This document shows, piece after piece, positions 43,666 through 50,387 of a stretch of 64,000 nt of DNA (its first letter is position 1; each line of letters begins with the position of its first letter). This DNA is from an alpha proteobacterium L41A. Its GTDB lineage: Bacteria; Pseudomonadota; Alphaproteobacteria; Caulobacterales; Caulobacteraceae. The stretch spans positions 33,458-97,457 of the forward strand of contig AMYY01000009.1 in NCBI GenBank assembly GCA_000335735.1, written 5' to 3'. The notes under the pieces were generated by a model. It saw only the letters and a program-made list of their open reading frames with translations. It had not been told where the DNA came from and searched no databases. A program made the translations under genes and the position numbers.

Positions 43666-44492
43666 AATCGAAGCTGCTTTTAACGCTCACAGCAGGCGCT
43701 GCCTTGGTCGGATGCGCGTCCGTAGAGCCGGAGTACCGCATGGTCCCGAGCGCCGAGCATGGCGTCGGCGTGCGCTTCTCGCGCGGCAACGCAGCGATGA
43801 TTTCCAACGGCGCCGCCGGCTCCGTCATGTTGCTGCCTGTGCGCTATAACTCGACGTCCAAGATGTTCTTCGCGGTGGCGGCGTTCAACACCAGCAATAC
43901 GCCGGTTAATTTCGGCACCGAGGACGTGCGCATCATCTTGGAAGACGGCACGCCGCTCTACGTCCAAGACTACAATGTCCTCCGCCATCAGGAACGTGTG
44001 AAGGCTCAACGCGATCTCAACGCCGCCTGGATCGACGCTGGCGTTGAGGGGTATCTGGCTTACCGCGACACAGAAGGTCTACCTGACCATATGCGCCGCC
44101 AGATCGCATATCGCACAGTGAGCGGGTCGTACGCGGTTGACGCGGCGACGATCGAAAGTCGGCTGCGCCGCGCTATGTCTGCATGGGGGCGGCGCGTTCT
44201 TCAAACAACAACAATCGATCCAGGGGCCGCGTTCGGAGGTCATGTTTTCGCTGACCAACTGCTAATCCCGGAAGGGACGCGGCGCCGGGTTGTTGTCGAG
44301 GTGAACTTCGCCGGCTCTCCCCACCGCTTCACCTTGAACCTAGTGCCGTCCGGCACCGATTTTCCGGTGCCCGTGGGCATTCCGGCGGTCCCGGGTCAGG
44401 CGGTTCAGGCGATGCAGCGAACGCCGGAGACGTGGCACTGGACAGACGGCCCTCAACCATCGAAAGCAGATGGCCTGCTTGTGATCGAATAG
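43662..44492 (+). CDS. Lipoprotein of unknown function
   Basis: A 276-residue predicted lipoprotein with a short signal and lipobox LVGC (Cys-17). The mature part looks beta-rich near the start (GSVMLLPVRYNSTSKMFFAVAAFNTSNTPVNF, given as the segment at about residues 52-85) and then helical with charged stretches (DLNAAWIDAGVEGYLAYRD), ending in a Pro-rich tail. No domain is recognised. It is translationally coupled to the 39-residue membrane peptide and sits between the restriction system and the helicase operon. The ATG is the only one that gives a lipoprotein signal. Whether it belongs to a defence module or a membrane-stress pair is unknown. Confidence 0.78.
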   Translation: MKSKLLLTLTAGAALVGCASVEPEYRMVPSAEHGVGVRFSRGNAAMISNGAAGSVMLLPVRYNSTSKMFFAVAAFNTSNTPVNFGTEDVRIILEDGTPLYVQDYNVLRHQERVKAQRDLNAAWIDAGVEGYLAYRDTEGLPDHMRRQIAYRTVSGSYAVDAATIESRLRRAMSAWGRRVLQTTTIDPGAAFGGHVFADQLLIPEGTRRRVVVEVNFAGSPHRFTLNLVPSGTDFPVPVGIPAVPGQAVQAMQRTPETWHWTDGPQPSKADGLLVIE

Positions 44493-44600
44493 CGGACGGA
44501 TTTGCACCGGGCAGCCCAGGCCCAAGGATGTGGCGGATATGGGAATTCCCGCTGGTTCAGAGAGACAGTCTACGCTGGCGCAAACTCCCGCATTGATTAT

Positions 44601-44622
44601 AGGGTTCCTGCCACACAACCCT
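44601..44622. promoter_or_regulatory. Inverted repeat before the helicase-nuclease gene
   Basis: AGGGTT and AACCCT separated by 10 nt, ending 16 bp before the helicase start and next to its GGGGGAG ribosome binding site. The position fits an operator or a 5'-leader hairpin; the WYL-containing protein of the operon is a natural candidate ligand-responsive binder. Inference only. Confidence 0.35.
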
Positions 44623-44638
44623 CGGGGGAGGCGGGCGC

Positions 44639-47600
44639 ATGGCCGACGGCGAAGCCACTATTTCTATCCGCGATAGATTGCTGAAGGAGCGCAATGCGCT
44701 TCTCGACCTCTCCACCCGCAATCGACTCCTGAACACCCCGCTTCGGACGAAGAACAATCGAGCGATAGAGATCGTCGATGAGAAGGCAGAGGAAGTATTT
44801 CGGCTTCTCACGTCGAATAAGGCGCTCAGCTTCGTTCCTGGCGTTCAACTGAGCGAGGCCGACCGCGCCGAACTCGACCCTGATGATGATGTCACCGGCG
44901 GCATCCCTCAACCGGGTGACGACGCCATTGATGAACGCGGCGTGGCCTCTCGTCACAGCGATACCCGGCTCCAGACCCGCCTGACCTCGGAGGGGCTTCA
45001 GAAGCGGCTGTTCGACGTCTGGTATGACGCCCAGACGCTGGAGCAGGAGCAGGGCGTCAACATCCTCTATCTGGCGATCGGCCTGCTGCGCTGGTTCGAC
45101 AGCGACACGTCCGACATCGCCCGGCATGCGCCCTTGGTCCTTTTGCCCGTGAAGCTGGAACGCACCAGCGCGGCCGACAAGTTCAAGCTGCGCTGGCGCG
45201 ACGAGCCGCCGTCCCCGAATCTGACGCTCCAGGCGAAGATGAAGGCCGAGTTCGCCCTCACCATCGAGGACTTCAAGGACGAGGACGAGGTCGATCTGGC
45301 GGGCTACTGCGCCCGGATCGCCGAGACGGTGTCCAACAACAAGCGCTGGGAGGTTCTGCCCGACGCCATGGTGTTGGGCTTCTTCTCCTTCTCGAAATTC
45401 CTGATGTATCGGGACCTCGACCCGGATAACTGGCCTGCGGAGGCTGGCATCGACACCCGCGAGATGATCGGCGCCCTGCTGCGCGACGGCTTCCCAGAGA
45501 GCGCTCCTCTCGTCGGCGAGCACGACGCCATCGACGACATTATCAAGCCGCTCGAACTTTATCACGTTGTCGACGCCGACAGTTCGCAGACGGTGGTCAT
45601 CGCCGAGGCCGCCGGTGGACGATCCCTGGTGGTCAAGGGACCGCCCGGCACCGGCAAGTCGCAGACGATCACCAACATCATCGCCGCCGCCGTGGCGCGC
45701 GGGAAGAAGGTCCTGTTCGTCGCCGAGAAGATGGCGGCCCTTGATGTCGTCCACCGTCGTCTCCGGCAGGTCGGACTTGGCCCGCTGACGCTCGAACTCC
45801 ACTCCAACAAGGTCAACAAGCGCACCGTCCTGGAAGAACTGAAGCGGACACGCGACGCCCAGCACCGGCCGGCGCGGGGTGACCTGAGCGTCATCGACAA
45901 ACTGGGCGAGACGAGCGGTGCCCTGAATGTATTCGCCAAGCGCCTGCACGAGCCTTTGAAGCCCAGCGGCCTGACACCCCAGGCGATCCTGGGGCTGCTG
46001 GCCCGCTCCCAGGAATCCACTGCTCCCGCCGGCTACGTTCTAAATGGTGCGGACCTGTGGGACCGAGCGGGCATCGCCGCACGGCGCGAGGTAATCGTTG
46101 ATGTGGCCGAGCGTTCTCGTGCTCTGGGCCCCGCGCCAGCAAATGTCTGGCGCGGCGTTCGTCGGGACGCCATGGACCCGGTCGAACGTCAGGCGCTCGG
46201 GAACCGAATTCAAGCGCTGTCGAGCACGAAGACCGAAGCCGAGCAACACGCCGCCGTCGCCGTCGAGGTTCTGGGCGCCGAAGCGCCCAGATCGGTGGCC
46301 GATCTGAAGCATTCGATGGCCTGTCTCTCGGTAACGCCTCTGCCATCAGGCCTCGATCGTCAGGCGCTGGCGTCTACCGCATGGAACGACCCAGACGCTC
46401 TTCAGCACCTGTTCGAAGCTGGGCGCGCCTATGTGGCCGCATGGGCGAACGCCGAGCAAGCTTTCAACCAGACCGGTCAAACCGCCGATTTCGGCGCCAT
46501 CCGTACCGCGATCGTCACCAAGGGCACCGGCCTGTTCCGCTTCCTTGACAGCGACTATCGCGCCCAAATCGCGCTTCTTCGATCCTACCTGACCGCGCCC
46601 CTGCCCAAGAGCCCTGTCGAGCGGATCGCGCTGGTCGACCGCATGACGACCGCCCAGACCGCGAAGGCTGCAGTCCTTGCCGTCGAGGCGGCCGGAGCCG
46701 CCTTCGGTTCGGCTTGGAAGGGAGAGCGATCGGACTGGGGGCAACTCGAAAACATCCTGGCATGGCGTCGCACCCACGAAGCCCTGCCCCACGTCGTCTG
46801 GGCGCGGTTGTCGGAGGTCGATGACACGACGCGGATTGAGAAAGCGCGGGTTGGCCTATCGAAGGCTCTGCCCGACCTGGAAACACGCTTGGACGCGATC
46901 GTCGCGGAACTCGATCTCGATCTCAAACGGGCCTTTGGGGTCAGCACTACATCCGCCATCGCGCTCGACGTTCTCGCCAGCCGTCTGACGGAATGGCTTG
47001 AGGACCTTGAGGGCATCAGCCGCTTCATCGCCTTCGCATCACGCGCCAGAGCCTTGAGCGATCTCGGCGCCGGCAGCCTGGTCGATGGACTTCACGATGG
47101 TCAACTCGACCACAAGACGCTCGGCCCGGCTTTCGAGCGGGCCTACGCGGAAGTGCTGCGCGTCACGCTCTTCACGGCGTGGCCCGAACTGCGCGCCTTC
47201 GATGGCGATGGCCATAACAATCAGGTGGCTTCGTTCCGGCAACTCGACAAGGCCCGCATCGGTCTCGCCCAGGAACAGATCGTCGCCGCCCATGCCGAAG
47301 GACGTCCTCGCGGCGCGGCGGGGATCGGTCCCCTTGGCGTGCTGAACGCCGAGATCGCCCGCAAACGTGGCCATAAACCCATCCGCGTCCTGCTGGACCA
47401 GGCCGGACCTGCGATCCAGCAACTTAAGCCCGTCTTCATGATGAGCCCGCTGTCGGTCGCCCAATTCCTGAAGCCGGGCGGCATGCAGTTCGACCTTCTT
47501 GTCATGGACGAAGCCAGCCAGATCGAGCCTGTCGACTCCCTGGGCGCCATCGCCCGCGTGAACCAGATCGTCGTCGTCGGCGACGAGCGCCAGCTGCCGC

Positions 47601-49396
47601 CAACCGCCTTCTTCAAGAAGCTGACAGGCGAGGAAGACCCCGAGAAAACCGACGACGGGATCACCATCCAGGCCAAGGACGCTGAAAGCATCCTTGAACT
47701 CTGCCTGGCCAAGGGTGTCCCTCACCGGATGCTGAGTTGGCACTACCGCTCCAAGCACCAGTCCCTGATTGCGGTCTCCAACCGCGAGTTCTACGAGAAC
47801 AAGCTGTTCATCGTGCCCAGCCCCTACGACGCCGTCGCCGGCATGGGGCTGAAGTTCAACCTGATGAAGGATACCGCCTACGACAGGGGCGGCACACGGA
47901 CGAATCCGAAAGAGGCCAAGGCTGTCGCCGAGGCAGTCATCCACCACGCCCGGACAAGCCCGGAGCAGACCTTGGGCGTCGCCACCTTCTCGGTCGCGCA
48001 ACGGCAGGCAGTGTTGAAGGAACTGGAACTGCTGCGGCGGGCCAACCCCGACGTCGAGGAGTTCTTCAGCGCTGCGTCCAACGAGCCCTTCTTCGTCAAG
48101 AACCTTGAGAACATTCAGGGTGACGAGCGCGACGTCATCTTCATCTCAGTGGGCTACGGCAAGACGGAGACCGGGTATCTGGCCCACGCCTTCGGCCCTC
48201 TCAGCGGTGAAGGTGGCGAGCGGCGCCTGAACGTCCTGATCTCGCGGGCGAAGCTGCGGTGCGAGGTCTTCTGCAACTTCACCGGCGCCGACATCGATCT
48301 CGAACGATCCAGGGCCAGAGGCGTCACGGCTCTCAAGCTGTTCCTGACGTTCGCCGAGACCGGCCACTTCGGTCTCGGCGAAGTCACCGGCGAGGATTTC
48401 GACAGCGAATTCGAAATCCAAGTCTGCGAGCGGCTCCAGGCCCTAGGCTACGACGTCAAACGCCAGATCGGCGCATCGGGCTTCCGCGTCGATCTCGCCG
48501 TTTCGGACCCCGACAAGCCCGGTCGGTTCACCCTCGGTATCGAGTGCGACGGCGCCCAGTTCCATTCGTCGCGGTCAGCACGCGACCGCGATCGCCTGCG
48601 TCAGCAGGTCCTGGAAGCCCATGGCTGGATCATCCACCGGGTCTGGAGCGCCGACTGGTATCTGCGTCCGCAGGCTGAACTGAAGAAGATCGAAGACGCC
48701 ATCGCCGCCGCCAGGGCCGAGTGGGCTGCGCGCGACGAAGACGGCTACAAGCCAGCCCGCGCCGTCCCGGTCTCCTTCGAGGCGGAACGGGTCGATGACT
48801 ATGAGGTCGTCACGGCGGTGATGGAGGCCGGATCGACGTTCGTCTCGGACCGCAATCTGTATGTCGAGGCCGACTTCCCTGTGAACCGCGCGATCGAGCC
48901 TCACGAAACCTCTCTGGCTCAGATGGCGGCCTACGTGGTCAAGGTCGTTCAGGTTGAAGGACCCATCCATCTCGACGAAATCACAGCCCGCATCCGTATC
49001 CTTTGGGGTCTTGGCCGGGCGGGCTCGCGCATCCGAGCGGCCGTCGAGCGGGCCGTGACGGCAGCGGTTCAGCACGGCCTGATCTTGGGCGGGCCTTTCT
49101 ACTCCGCGCCCGATCAGGCGGTAGTGGGCCGGGATCGATCGATGGTGACATCACTGTCGCTGCGGAAGCCGGAGGCCCTGCCGCCCGCCGAGATCGATCA
49201 AATGCTGCTGACGATCATCGACGCCAACTACGGCGCAGGCCGGGACGACCTCGTTCAGGCCGCCTCGAGGGCATTCGGCTTCTCGGCCACCAGCGCCCAG
49301 TTGAAGGAAGTGCTGCAAGCCGGCGTCGACCGCCTCGATGCCGCTGGCGTCGTGACGATTAAGGGGGACCTGATCGTGCGGAAGGTCGGAGCATGA
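44639..49396 (+). CDS. DUF4011-type SF1 helicase with C-terminal nuclease domain
   Basis: A 1585-residue protein. The N-terminus carries a DUF4011-like domain (LLDLSTRNRLLNTPLR near residue 24). The SF1 helicase core is split: Walker A GPPGTGKSQTITNI near residue 333, and after a long helical insert of about 500 residues, Walker B VMDEASQIEP near residue 956, GDERQLPPT near 981, WHYRSKHQSL near 1034 and NVLISRAK near 1197. A restriction-endonuclease-like domain of the MTES_1575/Vsr type follows (about 1257-1365; RVDLAV, then GIECDGAQFH, with the expected Asp and Glu-x-Asp). DUF3320-like winged segments close it (EGPIHLDEITARI near 1445). This is the architecture of single-protein defence helicases. 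It heads a four-gene operon; GGGGGAG lies before the ATG. Confidence 0.88.
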   Translation: MADGEATISIRDRLLKERNALLDLSTRNRLLNTPLRTKNNRAIEIVDEKAEEVFRLLTSNKALSFVPGVQLSEADRAELDPDDDVTGGIPQPGDDAIDERGVASRHSDTRLQTRLTSEGLQKRLFDVWYDAQTLEQEQGVNILYLAIGLLRWFDSDTSDIARHAPLVLLPVKLERTSAADKFKLRWRDEPPSPNLTLQAKMKAEFALTIEDFKDEDEVDLAGYCARIAETVSNNKRWEVLPDAMVLGFFSFSKFLMYRDLDPDNWPAEAGIDTREMIGALLRDGFPESAPLVGEHDAIDDIIKPLELYHVVDADSSQTVVIAEAAGGRSLVVKGPPGTGKSQTITNIIAAAVARGKKVLFVAEKMAALDVVHRRLRQVGLGPLTLELHSNKVNKRTVLEELKRTRDAQHRPARGDLSVIDKLGETSGALNVFAKRLHEPLKPSGLTPQAILGLLARSQESTAPAGYVLNGADLWDRAGIAARREVIVDVAERSRALGPAPANVWRGVRRDAMDPVERQALGNRIQALSSTKTEAEQHAAVAVEVLGAEAPRSVADLKHSMACLSVTPLPSGLDRQALASTAWNDPDALQHLFEAGRAYVAAWANAEQAFNQTGQTADFGAIRTAIVTKGTGLFRFLDSDYRAQIALLRSYLTAPLPKSPVERIALVDRMTTAQTAKAAVLAVEAAGAAFGSAWKGERSDWGQLENILAWRRTHEALPHVVWARLSEVDDTTRIEKARVGLSKALPDLETRLDAIVAELDLDLKRAFGVSTTSAIALDVLASRLTEWLEDLEGISRFIAFASRARALSDLGAGSLVDGLHDGQLDHKTLGPAFERAYAEVLRVTLFTAWPELRAFDGDGHNNQVASFRQLDKARIGLAQEQIVAAHAEGRPRGAAGIGPLGVLNAEIARKRGHKPIRVLLDQAGPAIQQLKPVFMMSPLSVAQFLKPGGMQFDLLVMDEASQIEPVDSLGAIARVNQIVVVGDERQLPPTAFFKKLTGEEDPEKTDDGITIQAKDAESILELCLAKGVPHRMLSWHYRSKHQSLIAVSNREFYENKLFIVPSPYDAVAGMGLKFNLMKDTAYDRGGTRTNPKEAKAVAEAVIHHARTSPEQTLGVATFSVAQRQAVLKELELLRRANPDVEEFFSAASNEPFFVKNLENIQGDERDVIFISVGYGKTETGYLAHAFGPLSGEGGERRLNVLISRAKLRCEVFCNFTGADIDLERSRARGVTALKLFLTFAETGHFGLGEVTGEDFDSEFEIQVCERLQALGYDVKRQIGASGFRVDLAVSDPDKPGRFTLGIECDGAQFHSSRSARDRDRLRQQVLEAHGWIIHRVWSADWYLRPQAELKKIEDAIAAARAEWAARDEDGYKPARAVPVSFEAERVDDYEVVTAVMEAGSTFVSDRNLYVEADFPVNRAIEPHETSLAQMAAYVVKVVQVEGPIHLDEITARIRILWGLGRAGSRIRAAVERAVTAAVQHGLILGGPFYSAPDQAVVGRDRSMVTSLSLRKPEALPPAEIDQMLLTIIDANYGAGRDDLVQAASRAFGFSATSAQLKEVLQAGVDRLDAAGVVTIKGDLIVRKVGA

Positions 49397-50142
49397 GTTG
49401 GGTCAGTCTCGATCACTTCGTGACGGTCAAGGCTGCTCTGGCAACACAGGCTGCTGCGACCCGATTTCTGAACGTCGGCGGCAAGGCCTCGGCCGCCGAC
49501 ACCGAGGATAGCGTCGAGATGGCGGGCGCCGCCGACATGGCGGAGACGGCGCCGATCGTCTTCCATCTTGTCTACGAAGACGCAGCGGGGAACGTGTCAC
49601 AGCGTATCGTCACGGTCCGCAAGATCGAGACAGGCCGCTCGGGTCCGCTGTTGCTGTGCTTCTGTCACCTCCGGCAGCGTGCGCGACGCTTCTCTCTGGA
49701 CAGGGTGCTTGAAGTCTTCGACGTCTCGACCGGCGAGGTTCATGGCGATCCTCGTTCGTTCTTCCTCGGCCACCCGCTCCTGACCGTTGCCGAGAGCCAC
49801 GAGGACCGTGCGTTCCGCCTGTGCTCGGACGACCTGACGATCCTCACCGTTGTTGGGGCGGCGGATGGCCGGTTCGATCCTGATGAACAGGACCAGCTTC
49901 TGGTTCACGTTTTCGATCGCTACGAGGACGGCGGCCTGGATGAGAACCTGTTACGGGAACGCCTCTCGCTTCTAACTCCCGATCACGCCAGCTTCTTCCG
50001 GTCACTGTCGCGCGTCAGACCGAAAGACGGCAGGCTCCTGCGGCGTTCGCTGCGACGGATCGTGGATGCGGATGGTCATCTCGATCCAGCTGAATTGGCT
50101 TTCGTCGAGACTATTGAAGGCCATCTCGCCGGTGCAGGCTAG
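49393..50142 (+). CDS. WYL-TerB fusion protein
   Basis: A 249-residue cytoplasmic protein with two modules. Residues 55-115 match the WYL fold (YEDAAGNVSQRIVTVRKI, then LLCFCHLRQRARRFSLDRV), a ligand-sensing beta-barrel often found in defence regulators. Residues 145-245 match TerB-like domains: TVVGAADGRFDPDEQ and, repeated, RRIVDADGHLDPAELAFVE, each with the acidic DADG loop that binds metal in tellurite-resistance TerB. There is no HTH domain, so it is not a standard WYL repressor. It overlaps the helicase stop by 4 bp (ATGA). TerB proteins partner helicases and ATPases in the Shango defence system, which the operon resembles in content. Confidence 0.75.
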   Translation: MSWVSLDHFVTVKAALATQAAATRFLNVGGKASAADTEDSVEMAGAADMAETAPIVFHLVYEDAAGNVSQRIVTVRKIETGRSGPLLLCFCHLRQRARRFSLDRVLEVFDVSTGEVHGDPRSFFLGHPLLTVAESHEDRAFRLCSDDLTILTVVGAADGRFDPDEQDQLLVHVFDRYEDGGLDENLLRERLSLLTPDHASFFRSLSRVRPKDGRLLRRSLRRIVDADGHLDPAELAFVETIEGHLAGAG

Positions 50143-50186
50143 CCGAACTGCCCCGTTCATAAGACTTGTCTGAAAGGTGGTGATCC

Positions 50187-50387
50187 ATGGACCAACAGGA
50201 CGGCGCTGATCCCGATTCTAAAGTGTTGCCAACCGTGACCTCCTCGGTGCTCGGTGCTTTTTTTGACGCCTTGGCGCACGACGGCGACCTCGCTGATCTG
50301 GCCGTCGACCTTAGAAAGCTGGTTTTGGACGACGGCGTGTTCTCAGAACCCGCGATCCGAGCCGCAATGTTTCCTGACGCCTCGTGA
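50187..50387 (+). CDS. Small acidic protein of the defence operon
   Basis: A 66-residue acidic protein (DQQDGADPDSK at the start, then LGAFFDALAHDGDLADLAVDLRKLVLDDG). The middle is an amphipathic helix rich in Asp and Leu. AGGTGG lies 7 nt before the ATG, and the stop overlaps the GTG start of the ATPase (GTGA), so it is made together with the ATPase. It could be an adaptor, inhibitor or antitoxin-like partner, but nothing in the sequence decides. No homologue is recognised. Confidence 0.6.
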   Translation: MDQQDGADPDSKVLPTVTSSVLGAFFDALAHDGDLADLAVDLRKLVLDDGVFSEPAIRAAMFPDAS

